Assembly (NCBI RefSeq): GCF_000414115.1
Contig: NZ_AOPZ01000449.1
Location: 1 to 35,679 of the forward strand
DNA length: 35,679 nucleotides
Direction of reading: 5' to 3'
DNA from: Streptomyces aurantiacus JA 4570
GTDB lineage: Bacteria > Actinomycetota > Actinomycetes > Streptomycetales > Streptomycetaceae
Each line of letters opens with the position of its first letter. The stretch's first letter is position 1. A program made the translations under genes and the position numbers. This document shows positions 23,917-32,010 of this stretch, piece after piece. Below the pieces are notes generated by a model. It had not been told where the DNA came from. It did not search any database and saw nothing but the letters and a program-made list of their open reading frames with translations.

Positions 23917-26900
23917 TCAGGCCCTCCCCGCCCGCAACGTCACCAGCTCGAACGGCCGCAGGGCCACGGACACGACGGCTCCGTCCCGCTCCGGAGCCGA
24001 TGTCCCGTCGAGCGGCCGCTCAAGGAGGTCGGTCACGGCGAGGGAACCCACCTCGAAGCCGAAGGTGAGCCGGGCCCGGGCGCGGCCGCCCCGGGCTTCG
24101 TGGAAGCGGACGATCACATCGCCGCTCCCGTCGTCCGCGAGCTTCACCGCCGTGACGACCACGGCGTCGTCGTCGACGGCCACCAGCGGCGCGACCTCCG
24201 CGCCGGACCCGGTGACCCGCCGCTCGGGCAGGTTGATCCGGTACCCCTCGCGCACGGCGTCGAGGACGTCCGCCCCGGGCGTCAGCGCGTGCCGGAACCG
24301 GTGCACGCCCTGGTCGGTCTCCGGGTCGGGGAACCGCGGTGCCCGCAGCAGCGACACCCGCACGGTCGTGGTGGTGCCGGCGTCGGCGTCCCGCACGGCG
24401 CGGGTGACGTCGTGGCCGTACGTCGAGTCGTTGACGAGGGCGACGCCCCAGCCCGGCTCCTCGACGTGCACGAAGCGGTGGTTGCACGCCTCGAACTTGG
24501 CGGCCTCCCAGCTCGTGTTGGTGTGCGTGGGCCGGTGGAAGTGCCCGAACTGCGTCTCCGACGCGTACCGCTCGGCGTGCACGTCGAGCGGGAAGGCCAG
24601 CTTGAGGAACTTCTCCGTCTCGTGCCAGTCGACCTCGGTGTCGATGTCCAGGCGCCGCTCGCCCGGCGCGAGGGTGAGGACCTGCGTCATGCGGGAGGCG
24701 CCGAAGCGGCGCCCCACGCGCACCGAGGCGCCCTCGCCCGGCACGACCTCCTCCGCGTCCGTGAGGTCGGTGACGGAGTTGCGGTAGAACTCGTCGACGT
24801 CCCAGGCGTCCCACATGTTCGGGAAGTCGGCGTGCAGCTGGGGCAGGTTGGCGGCGTGGCCGGGGGCGACGGTCTCGCGTCCGGCGGCGATGTCGTACAC
24901 CGAGACGACGAGCCCGCGGGCGTCGATCTCGACGCGCAGCAGGCCGTTGTCGAGGACGAACCCGCCGTCCGCGCGCGCCGCGATCGCCGACTGCCCCGCG
25001 GCGACGGGCATCCCGGCGCCGCCCGCCGCGACGCCGGCACGCGGGTGCGGCGCGGAGTTGAAGACGAGGGTGCGGCCCCCGTCGCCCGCGAGTGCCTGCT
25101 GCGCGGCGCCGATGATGCCGTTCAGCTCGGCCGCCACCGCCGCGTAGGTCGCGCGGGCCTCGCGGTGCACCCAGGCGATGGACGAGCCGGGCAGGATGTC
25201 GTGGAACTGGTGCAGCAGCACCGTCTTCCAGATCCGGTCCAACTCCTCGTACGGATAAGGGAATCCGGCCCGGACCGCGGCCGTCGCCGCCCACAGCTCG
25301 GCCTCGCGCAGGAGGTGTTCGCTGCGGCGGTTGCCCTGCTTGGTGCCCGCCTGGCTGGTGAGGGTGGCGCGGTGCAGCTCCAGATAGAGCTCGCCGACCC
25401 ACACCGGCGCGTTCGGGTACTCGGCCTCGGCCTTCTCGAAGAACGCGGCCGGGGTCTCCCACTGGACGGTCGCCGAGCCCTCCAGGTTCCGCAGCCGGGC
25501 CGCCTTCGCGATCATCTCGCGGGTCGTGCCGCCCCCGCCGTCGCCCCAGCCGGTCGGGGCGAGGGAGTGCCGGGCGACGCCCTTGTCCTTGAAGTTCCGT
25601 GCCGCGTGGGCGATTTCGCTGCCCTTCATGGCGCAGTTGTACGTGTCGACGGGCGGGAAGTGCGTGAAGATCCGGGTGCCGTCGATGCCCTCCCACTGGA
25701 AAGTGTGGTGCGGGAACTTGTTGGTCTGCGACCACGAGATCTTCTGCGTGAGCAGCCACTTGGCGCCCGCCGCCTTGATGATCTGCGGCAGCCCGGCGGC
25801 GAAGCCGAAGGTGTCCGGCAGCCACGCCTCGTCGTTCTCGACGCCGAACTCGTCGAGGAAGAACCGCTTGCCGTGCACGAACTGACGGGCCATCGCCTCC
25901 GAGCCCGGCATGTTCGTGTCCGACTCGACCCACATGCCGCCGGTCGGCACGAAGCGCCCGTCCGCGACGGCCTTCTTCACCTTCGCCCACACCTCGGGCC
26001 GGTGCTCCTTGATCCACGCCCACTGCTGCGCCTGCGACATGGCGAACACGAAGTCCGGCTCGTCCTCCAGGAGCGCCGTCATGTTGGACGTCGTACGCGC
26101 CACCTTGCGCACCGTCTCGCGCAGCGGCCACAGCCAGGCGGAGTCGATGTGCGCGTGGCCGACGGCGCTGACGCGGTGCGCGGAGTCGTGCGCGGGCGCG
26201 GCGAGCACGGCCTCCAGCTCGGCTCGGGCCGCGGCTGCCGTGCCGTTCACGTCCTGGAGATCGACGGCGTCCAGGGCGCGGTCGACGGCCCGCAGGATCT
26301 CGTGGCGGCGGCCGGAGTCCTCGGGCAGCTCCTGCATCAGCTCGCCGAGGACCTCCAGGTCGATCACCAGCTGCCACACCGTCTCGTCGAAGACGGCGAG
26401 GTCCATGCGTTCCAGGCGGTACTGCGGTGCCGTGCCCGCCGTCTCCTTGTCGCCCAACTGCGTGGGCAGGAACGGGTGGTAGTCCAGGATGACCGGGTTG
26501 GAGGCGGCCTCGATGTGCAGGCGGACCTCCTCGCCGCCCTCGGCGGGCGCGGCGATCCGCACCCACTGGTTGCGTGGGTTCAGGCCCTTCACCGGGGTGC
26601 CGTCGGGGCGGTACACCAGGCCCTCGCACTGGAAGCCCGGCATGTTCTCGTCGAAGCCGAGGTCGAGGATCGCCTCGACCGTTCTGCCCGCCCACTCGGG
26701 CGGGACCGTGCCCGTCACCCGGAACCAGCTGGTGCCCCAGGGGGCGCCCCAGCGGGACCCGGCCGCCGTCGGCTCGGGCTCCGCCGCCAAGCCTTCGGCC
26801 ACCGGGACCGGTTCGCCCGGGGCGTTCCAGACGGCGATGTCCAGGGGGACGGAGTGGGGGTATACGGCGGGGCGGATGCGCTCGTCGAGGACGCGCTTGA

Positions 26901-26934
26901 GGCGCCCCTCGACGAGACGACGGTCGTCGTGCAT
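23917..26934 (-). CDS. Alpha-mannosidase, glycoside hydrolase family 38
   Basis: A 1005-residue GH38 enzyme that removes alpha-linked mannose with retention, zinc-dependent. Metal ligands His262 and Asp264 are in GHAHIDSAWLWP, and the nucleophile Asp374 is in DEAWLPDTFGFAAGLPQI. An N-terminal beta-rich extension (about 1-240) precedes the catalytic barrel. The mid and C-terminal beta domains include QFHDILPGSSIAWVHREA and the ending LRPFELVTLRAG. No signal peptide, so it acts in the cytoplasm on imported oligosaccharides. The ATG has GGAG eight bases upstream. It follows the GH5-like gene after 224 bases and a terminator hairpin, so it may have partly separate transcription. Together with the CUT1 importer it indicates mannoside or N-glycan use. 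Confidence 0.94.
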   Translation of the reverse strand: MHDDRRLVEGRLKRVLDERIRPAVYPHSVPLDIAVWNAPGEPVPVAEGLAAEPEPTAAGSRWGAPWGTSWFRVTGTVPPEWAGRTVEAILDLGFDENMPGFQCEGLVYRPDGTPVKGLNPRNQWVRIAAPAEGGEEVRLHIEAASNPVILDYHPFLPTQLGDKETAGTAPQYRLERMDLAVFDETVWQLVIDLEVLGELMQELPEDSGRRHEILRAVDRALDAVDLQDVNGTAAAARAELEAVLAAPAHDSAHRVSAVGHAHIDSAWLWPLRETVRKVARTTSNMTALLEDEPDFVFAMSQAQQWAWIKEHRPEVWAKVKKAVADGRFVPTGGMWVESDTNMPGSEAMARQFVHGKRFFLDEFGVENDEAWLPDTFGFAAGLPQIIKAAGAKWLLTQKISWSQTNKFPHHTFQWEGIDGTRIFTHFPPVDTYNCAMKGSEIAHAARNFKDKGVARHSLAPTGWGDGGGGTTREMIAKAARLRNLEGSATVQWETPAAFFEKAEAEYPNAPVWVGELYLELHRATLTSQAGTKQGNRRSEHLLREAELWAATAAVRAGFPYPYEELDRIWKTVLLHQFHDILPGSSIAWVHREARATYAAVAAELNGIIGAAQQALAGDGGRTLVFNSAPHPRAGVAAGGAGMPVAAGQSAIAARADGGFVLDNGLLRVEIDARGLVVSVYDIAAGRETVAPGHAANLPQLHADFPNMWDAWDVDEFYRNSVTDLTDAEEVVPGEGASVRVGRRFGASRMTQVLTLAPGERRLDIDTEVDWHETEKFLKLAFPLDVHAERYASETQFGHFHRPTHTNTSWEAAKFEACNHRFVHVEEPGWGVALVNDSTYGHDVTRAVRDADAGTTTTVRVSLLRAPRFPDPETDQGVHRFRHALTPGADVLDAVREGYRINLPERRVTGSGAEVAPLVAVDDDAVVVTAVKLADDGSGDVIVRFHEARGGRARARLTFGFEVGSLAVTDLLERPLDGTSAPERDGAVVSVALRPFELVTLRAGRA

Positions 26935-26990
26935 GTGGCTGTCTCCGTGTGGTGGGGTGGCTGGTGACTGGTGGGCCCCCGATCGGCCTG

Positions 26991-27032
26991 AACGGCCTCG
27001 TCCTCAAACGCAACGGCCTCGTCCTCAAACGC
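26991..27032. repeat. Two perfect 21-bp tandem repeats upstream of the alpha-mannosidase gene
   Basis: The 21-base unit beginning AACGGCCTCGTCCTCAAACG occupies 26991-27011 and again 27012-27032. The following CGGACGGGCTGA matches a dispersed intergenic repeat I recall from many Streptomyces genomes. Confidence 0.85.
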
Positions 27033-27134
27033 CGGACGGGCTGAAAACGTCGCCGGGGCGGGCTGGAAGGTGCCGGGGTGTGCCGACTACGTCCCGGCAG
27101 GGGAACCAGGGGCGGGCGGGCGGGAGAAGGGGGT

Positions 27135-27153
27135 CTGGGGGCGGAGCCCCCAG
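27135..27153 (-). terminator. Terminator hairpin after the GH5-like gene
   Basis: CTGGGGGCGGAGCCCCCAG forms a perfect 8-bp stem with GGA loop, five bases past the stop codon at 27159. This GGGGGCGGAGCCCCC hairpin is a very common streptomycete terminator repeat. Confidence 0.75.
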
Positions 27154-27158
27154 GGACC

Positions 27159-28436
27159 TCAGCCGAGAACTTCGGGCGCCCGCACCACCTCCCGAATGCC
27201 CCGCGCAGCGAGGTGAGCAGCATCATCCGCCCGCTCCGCGAGGAGAAGGGCGGGCCGCACCCCATCGCCGACGAGCCGCGCGAACGCCTCGAACACCGCC
27301 CCACCGGGCGCGCACACGGACCTGGCCCCGAAGTCGGGGCCGACGTCGACGACGAGCGCCGTCGTCCGGGGCGCGGGCGCGTACACCGCACCCCGCGCCT
27401 CCTTGGCGAGACGAGCCAACGTCTCCCCCGCGGGCTTCACCCGCCCCTCATTGGTCAACAGCCCCAGGCTGTACTCGAGTTCGGGAAAGTCGGCCAGGGA
27501 GCGGGACACGTCGTGGGAGCACCACCACGTGATCCCCCACACGTCCGCACAGTCGAGCGCGGCGGACACCGTGGCCTCGGTGAAGGCGGCGGCGTCGGCG
27601 GCCGGGATGAGCGGGGCGGGCGCGCCGACCTCCTGGAGCCACACGGGCCGACGCGGCTCGAGGGCCCATGCCTTGGACAGCTCGATCATGTACGCGGCGT
27701 GCTGCCCGGTGGCGACCCCGTCCCGCCCGTGCCGCTGCGCGGTGCCGTTGAACACCCAGGAGTGCACGGCCGTGACGGCCCCGAGCCGCGCGGCCTGCGC
27801 GGGCGTGAACGGCTGGTCGTCCTGGTACCAGGCGGCGTCGTACTCGGCGTGCAGATGCAGCCGCCCGGGGGCGCCCTCCTCGCAGGCGGCGAGCACGGCG
27901 CGCAGCCAGGCGTCCGCCTGGTCCCGCGTGATGCGGTCGGGGTCGGGGTGCGGCCCGGCCGCGAACTGGTTGATCTCGTTGCCGATGGTCATGCCGATGA
28001 AGTTGGGCCGGTCGGCGAGCGCCGCGGCGAGGGTGCGCAGATACTCCCGCTGGCCGGACACCACCTCCGGGTCGGTGAAGAGGTTGCGCCGGTGCCAGGT
28101 CTGCGTCCACGCGGGCAGGAAGTCGAAGCTCGACAGATGGCCCTGGAGGCCGTCGACGTTCACGTCGAGCCCGCGCTCGGCGGCGGCGTCGGCGAGCGCG
28201 ACGAGCTGCTCGACGGCGCGCGGCCGGATGAGGGTGCGGTTGGGCTGGAAGTACGGCCAGATGGGGAAGACCCGGACGTGGTCGAGGCCGAGCGCGGCGA
28301 CGGCGTCGAGGTCACGACGTACGGCGTCGAGGTCGAAGTCGAGCCAGTGGTGGAACCACCCTTGGCTGGGCGTGTAGTTGGCGCCGAAGCGGGGCGCGGC
28401 GGCGGGTGCCGCGCCGGGCAGGTCGTCAGAGGTCAA
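27159..28436 (-). CDS. GH5-like glycosidase, possible beta-mannosidase
   Basis: A 425-residue TIM-barrel glycosidase related to GH5 (cellulase/mannanase superfamily). It starts near RFGANYTPSQGWFHHWLDFD. The acid/base Glu is in IGMTIGNEINQF and the nucleophile Glu in PVWLQEVGAPAP; WGITWWCSHDV precedes a C-terminal extension. No signal peptide, so cytoplasmic. Its pairing with a GH38 enzyme and sugar importer resembles actinobacterial N-glycan loci in which a GH5_18 enzyme cleaves Man-beta-1,4-GlcNAc; the subfamily assignment is my inference. The TTG start at 28436 was chosen because AGGA lies six bases upstream and the permease stop is 53 bases away. Fourth gene of the importer operon. Confidence 0.82.
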   Translation of the reverse strand: MTSDDLPGAAPAAAPRFGANYTPSQGWFHHWLDFDLDAVRRDLDAVAALGLDHVRVFPIWPYFQPNRTLIRPRAVEQLVALADAAAERGLDVNVDGLQGHLSSFDFLPAWTQTWHRRNLFTDPEVVSGQREYLRTLAAALADRPNFIGMTIGNEINQFAAGPHPDPDRITRDQADAWLRAVLAACEEGAPGRLHLHAEYDAAWYQDDQPFTPAQAARLGAVTAVHSWVFNGTAQRHGRDGVATGQHAAYMIELSKAWALEPRRPVWLQEVGAPAPLIPAADAAAFTEATVSAALDCADVWGITWWCSHDVSRSLADFPELEYSLGLLTNEGRVKPAGETLARLAKEARGAVYAPAPRTTALVVDVGPDFGARSVCAPGGAVFEAFARLVGDGVRPALLLAERADDAAHLAARGIREVVRAPEVLG

Positions 28437-28489
28437 TGCGGATCCTGGTTCTGGGAGCGGGGCCCGTGGGGCTCCGGGAAGCCGGGGAG

Positions 28490-29419
28490 TCAGCCCTTGA
28501 CCGCGCCCTCGCCGACGCCGCGGAAGAAGTACCGCTGGAGACAGGCGAAGAGCACGATGAGCGGCAGCACGGCGATCACGGTGCCCGCGGCGACGAGGCG
28601 TTCGTCGTTGGCGAAGGTGCCGTGCAGGTAGTTGAGGCCGATGGTGAGGGTGAACTTGTCGGGGTCGCTGAGCACGATGAGCGGCCACAGGAAATCGTCC
28701 CAGGCGCCCATGAAGGCGAAGATCGCCACGACGGCGAGGGTTCCCTTCACGGCGGGCAGGGCGATGCGGAAGAACCGCTGCCAGACGTTCGCCCCGTCGA
28801 CGAACGCGGCCTCCTCCACCTCGTACGGCAGATTGAGGAAGGCGTTGCGCATCAGGAGGACGTTGAGTGCGGAGACGCAGCCGGGCAGCAGGACGCCCAT
28901 GAGGGTGTTGTTCAGGCCGAGGTCCCGCATCGTCGTGAACTGGGCGATGATGATGCCCTCCACGGGCACCAGCATGGCGAGGATGAACACGAGCGTGGCG
29001 GCCTTGCGGCCGCGGTAGCGCAGCCGGGCGAGGGCGTAGCCGGCGAGCGCGGCGCCCACGCAGTTCGTGAAGACGTTGGCCGCGGCGACCTTCAGGGAGT
29101 TCAGCGCGTAGTCCCAGACGGGGATGGTGTCGGCGACGCGCTCGTAGTTGTGCAGGGTCGGGTCGGAGGGCAGGAAGCTCGGCGGGGAGCTGAAGATGTT
29201 CTCGTGCGGGCCCTTCAGCGAGGTCGAGAGCTGCCACAGGAAAGGGCCGATCATCAGGGCGAGCACGACGAGCAGCAGGGCGTACCGCAGCAGCAGTTCC
29301 CACACGGGCATGCGCCGCCCGTTCTCGTCGGTGACCCGGCGACGTCGGGTACGCGTGCGTGGCGCGGACTCGGCCGGATCCGTCCGGGACACGGACGGAT
29401 CCTTGGCGGTCGTCGGCAT
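28490..29419 (-). CDS. CUT1 sugar ABC transporter permease (MalG-like)
   Basis: A 309-residue inner permease. After a charged 45-residue N-terminus, six membrane helices follow (for example LLLVVLALMIGPFLWQLS). The EAA loop that contacts the ATPase reads EVEEAAFVDGANVWQRFFRIALP. The C-terminus FFRGVGEGAVKG is typical of MalG-type proteins. Its ATG shares one base with the stop of the MalF-like gene (29419). No ATPase gene is present in this operon; streptomycete CUT1 systems commonly share the ATPase MsiK encoded elsewhere. Substrate probably a mannosyl oligosaccharide, from context. Confidence 0.93.
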   Translation of the reverse strand: MPTTAKDPSVSRTDPAESAPRTRTRRRRVTDENGRRMPVWELLLRYALLLVVLALMIGPFLWQLSTSLKGPHENIFSSPPSFLPSDPTLHNYERVADTIPVWDYALNSLKVAAANVFTNCVGAALAGYALARLRYRGRKAATLVFILAMLVPVEGIIIAQFTTMRDLGLNNTLMGVLLPGCVSALNVLLMRNAFLNLPYEVEEAAFVDGANVWQRFFRIALPAVKGTLAVVAIFAFMGAWDDFLWPLIVLSDPDKFTLTIGLNYLHGTFANDERLVAAGTVIAVLPLIVLFACLQRYFFRGVGEGAVKG

Positions 29420-30399
29420 CACTTGTCCTCCTTCCGGTCCGCGCGCAGCACGAGCAGCATCAGCGCGACGGTGACGACGAAGATGACCACGGAGATCGCG
29501 GAGGCGTAGCCGACGCGGCCGGTCAGGCCGGTGCCGGTGCGCTGCACGAGCATCACGAGGGTGGTGTCCTCGCCCGCGGGCCCGCCGGTCGGGCCCGCCA
29601 TCAGATACACCTCGGAGAAGACCTTGAACGCGGCCACCGAGGACAGCGCGGCGACGAGCACCATGGTCGAGCGCACGGCCGGGACGGTGACGGAGACGAA
29701 CCGCCGGATCGGCCCGGCGCCGTCCACCGCGGCGGCCTCGTGCAGTTCGCGGGGCACGTTCGCGAGCGCCGCGAGGTAAATGATCATGTAGTAGCCGAGG
29801 CCCTTCCAGACCGTGACGGCCATGGCGGAGAACAGCAGCAGCCACTGGTCGCTGAGGAAGCCGACCTTGCCCGCGCCCACCGCCTCCAGGACGGCGTTCA
29901 CGAGGCCGCGTTCGTCGAGCATCCACACCCAGATCAGGCCGACCACGACGATGGAGGCGACCACCGGCGTGTAGAAGGCCGACCGGAAGAACGTGATGCC
30001 GGGGATCTGCTTCTGCACGAGCAGCGCGAGAAGCAGCGGCAGCACGACGAGCGCGGGCACCACCACGAGGACGTACAGCGTGCTGTTGCGCAGGCCGATC
30101 CAGAACATGTCGTCGTGCAGCAGCTCACGGAAGTTGGCGAGCCCGACGTACTTGCCCTCGATCAACTGCCGTTTGTCCGTGAAGGAGTTGATGACCGTGC
30201 TGACGAACGGATAGAGGATGAAGACACCGACGATCGCGAGCCCGGGGGCGGCGAACAGCCAGGGGCTGGTGACCAGTTGACGGCGGATGCGGCGCGGCGG
30301 CGGGGCGGCGGTGTCGGCCGGCCCCGAGGGGCGCCCGGGGCCCGATGGCCCCGGGGCGCCCGCGGTGGCCGGTGCGGAGGCGGCTGCTGTGCTTTTCAT
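29419..30399 (-). CDS. CUT1 sugar ABC transporter permease (MalF-like)
   Basis: A 326-residue permease with a Pro/Ala/Gly-rich cytoplasmic N-terminus (about 1-40), then six helices starting LFAAPGLAIVGVFILYPFVS. The EAA motif is ELHEAAAVDGAGPIRRFVSVTVP. The segment MAGPTGGPAGEDTTLVMLV is typical. The start is uncertain: ATG 30399 lies 11 bases after the binding-protein stop but lacks a clear ribosome binding site, so translation may be coupled. A GTG at 30438 would overlap the upstream gene by 28 bases. Confidence 0.92.
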   Translation of the reverse strand: MKSTAAASAPATAGAPGPSGPGRPSGPADTAAPPPRRIRRQLVTSPWLFAAPGLAIVGVFILYPFVSTVINSFTDKRQLIEGKYVGLANFRELLHDDMFWIGLRNSTLYVLVVVPALVVLPLLLALLVQKQIPGITFFRSAFYTPVVASIVVVGLIWVWMLDERGLVNAVLEAVGAGKVGFLSDQWLLLFSAMAVTVWKGLGYYMIIYLAALANVPRELHEAAAVDGAGPIRRFVSVTVPAVRSTMVLVAALSSVAAFKVFSEVYLMAGPTGGPAGEDTTLVMLVQRTGTGLTGRVGYASAISVVIFVVTVALMLLVLRADRKEDK

Positions 30400-30410
30400 G
30401 GGATCGGTGC

Positions 30411-31733
30411 TCAGCTCTGCTTCAGCAGCCGGTCGCACGCCTTGACAGCGTTGTCAAGCGCTTCCTCGGGGCTCTGCTTCCCTTGCAGGGCGCGGGCGAC
30501 GGCGTTGCGCAGCTCCACCTTCATCTGCTCGCTGAACAGCACGGGCGTGTAGTTCACCGCGGTCTTCAGGGACTTGGCGGCCGCGATCCGCACCCGGGTC
30601 TCGTCCGTGCCGTCCGCCTTGGTGAAGTACGGGTCGTCCAGGGAGCCCTTGGTACTCGGGAAGATGGCGACCTTCTTGGCGAAGGACATCTGGCGCTGCG
30701 CGTCGGTGACGTAGTGCGCGAAGGCGACGGCGGCGGGCGTGCGCTTGGTGCGGGTGTTCACCATGACGCCCATCACGTACATGTTGTCCTTGCCGGTGTT
30801 GCTGATCTGCGGCGTGATGCCGATGTTCTCGTACAGCCGGGGCGCGTCCTTCTTGAACTTCTCCAGGTCGAGCGCGCTGCCCGGGTTCATGGCGACGGCC
30901 TCGGTGAGGAACTTCTTGCCGGTGGACTCGGGGGTCGCGGTGAGCGCCTGGCCGTCCAGCGCCTTGGCGTCGTACAACTCCTTGTACTTGGTGAGGAGTT
31001 CGACGCCCTTGGCGTCGTTGAAGGTGAAGCCGGTGCCTTCCTTGTTCATCAGCGGCACGCCGTAGCGGCCGAAGTCCTCGATGGTGGGGACGTTGGCGAG
31101 GGTGGCGACCTTGCCCTTGCTCTTCTTCGCCAGCTCCTCGGCGTCGGTGAACAGCTCGTCGAAGGTCTTCGGCGGCTTGTCCGCGTCCAGGCCCGCGTCC
31201 TCGAACAGGCGCTTGTTGTAGAACAGCGGCCCGGTGTTCAGGTACCAGGGGAAGGCGTACGTCCCCTCCAGGCCCGGCACCTGGTGGCTCTTCCAGGCGC
31301 CCGGCAGGTACTCCTTCTCGTACTTCCCGGCCGACTTGTCCAGGTCGAGCGCGAGGCCCGCCTTCGCGAGCGGGGCCACCAGGTCGGGCGAGACGTTCAC
31401 GACGTCGGGCAGCGTGCCGGCGGCGGCGTCGGCGCTGATCTTGTCGGCGTAGCCCTCGCCGGGCTGGTCGACCCACTTCACCTTCGCGTCGGGGTACTTC
31501 TTCTCGAAGTCGTCGATCAGACCCTCGAAGTACGACTTGAAGTTGGCCTTCAGGTTCCAGGTCTGGAAGGTGATCTCGCCCTCGACCTTGCCGGAGGCGT
31601 CGGCCGAGCCGCCGTCGTCGCCACCGCCGCAGGCGCTCAGGCCAAGCAGGGCGGCGGCGAGGGCGGCGGCGGTGACCGCTCTGCGAGGACTGCGGGATAT
31701 CCGGGGACTCCGGGAACTCCGGGAATTACGCAC
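30411..31733 (-). CDS. CUT1 extracellular sugar-binding lipoprotein
   Basis: A 440-residue family 1 solute-binding lipoprotein. The N-terminus is an Arg/Ser repeat (RNSRSSRSPRISRSPRRA) followed by a hydrophobic stretch and lipobox LSAC with Cys35. The mature protein begins EITFQTWNLKANFKSYFEGL. Typical blocks include NTGPLFYNKRLFEDAGLD, FLTEAVAMNPGSALDLEKF and AVAFAHYVTD. GTG start with AAGGAG nine bases upstream. First gene of the importer operon, divergent from the LacI regulator. Cargo presumed to be a mannose-containing oligosaccharide because GH38 and GH5-like genes follow. Confidence 0.93.
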   Translation of the reverse strand: MRNSRSSRSPRISRSPRRAVTAAALAAALLGLSACGGGDDGGSADASGKVEGEITFQTWNLKANFKSYFEGLIDDFEKKYPDAKVKWVDQPGEGYADKISADAAAGTLPDVVNVSPDLVAPLAKAGLALDLDKSAGKYEKEYLPGAWKSHQVPGLEGTYAFPWYLNTGPLFYNKRLFEDAGLDADKPPKTFDELFTDAEELAKKSKGKVATLANVPTIEDFGRYGVPLMNKEGTGFTFNDAKGVELLTKYKELYDAKALDGQALTATPESTGKKFLTEAVAMNPGSALDLEKFKKDAPRLYENIGITPQISNTGKDNMYVMGVMVNTRTKRTPAAVAFAHYVTDAQRQMSFAKKVAIFPSTKGSLDDPYFTKADGTDETRVRIAAAKSLKTAVNYTPVLFSEQMKVELRNAVARALQGKQSPEEALDNAVKACDRLLKQS

Positions 31734-31824
31734 GGTGAACGGCTCCTTTGCTCGGCCCGGCGTGGGCGGCCGCGACGGACGGCGGCGTCGTCGGCCGCGT
31801 CGAATCGCACCGAGGCAGACCCTG

Positions 31825-31848
31825 CACGGAGCCGAAGTGAAAAGTCAA
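31825..31848 (-). promoter_or_regulatory. Possible promoter of the mannoside importer operon
   Basis: On the minus strand TTGACT (31843-31848) is followed after about 18 bases by CAGGGT, a poor -10 match. It lies in the AT-richer part of the divergent region, about 90 bases before the binding-protein start. Confidence 0.3.
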
Positions 31849-31925
31849 TGGATTGGTGGCAATTTGCTCGGAGCGCGACCGTTCGCGGGCATGAACTCGC
31901 AGGTCAGCAAGGTTCGTTGAATGCC

Positions 31926-31955
31926 TTGCCACAGATGACTAATGCGCTTTAGCCT
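31926..31955 (+). promoter_or_regulatory. Putative promoter of the LacI regulator gene
   Basis: TTGCCA (31926-31931) and TAGCCT (31950-31955) are spaced by 18 bases. The left arm of the operator (31938-31949) fills the spacer, consistent with autorepression. Confidence 0.45.
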
Positions 31956-31977
31956 GACCCAGCTCAAGCGCATTAGT
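31938..31977. promoter_or_regulatory. LacI-type operator: 12-bp perfect inverted repeat
   Basis: ACTAATGCGCTT (31938-31949) and AAGCGCATTAGT (31966-31977) are exact inverted copies separated by 16 bases. Each arm is itself a near-palindrome around GCGC, as in LacI-family half-site pairs, with centres 24 bp apart. It lies in the divergent region just upstream of the LacI gene. Confidence 0.75.
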
Positions 31978-32010
31978 ACGAGCGTCCGCGCGGGTGGAAA
32001 GGGGCAACGG

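Noticed and set aside
23677..26967. Open frame of about 1096 codons on the plus strand opposite the alpha-mannosidase gene
   Set aside because: Low-complexity Arg/His/Val-rich translation without motifs, overlapping the SARP 3' end; explained by GC bias opposite a real GH38 gene.
24020..27391. Open frame of about 1123 codons on the minus strand in another frame of the GH38 gene
   Set aside because: It crosses the terminator and repeat region, is Arg/Pro/Gly-rich and has no domain; it is a frame shadow.
28490..31733. Missing ATPase of the CUT1 importer as a gene loss
   Set aside because: Streptomycete CUT1 operons normally lack a dedicated ATPase and share MsiK, so its absence is ordinary.
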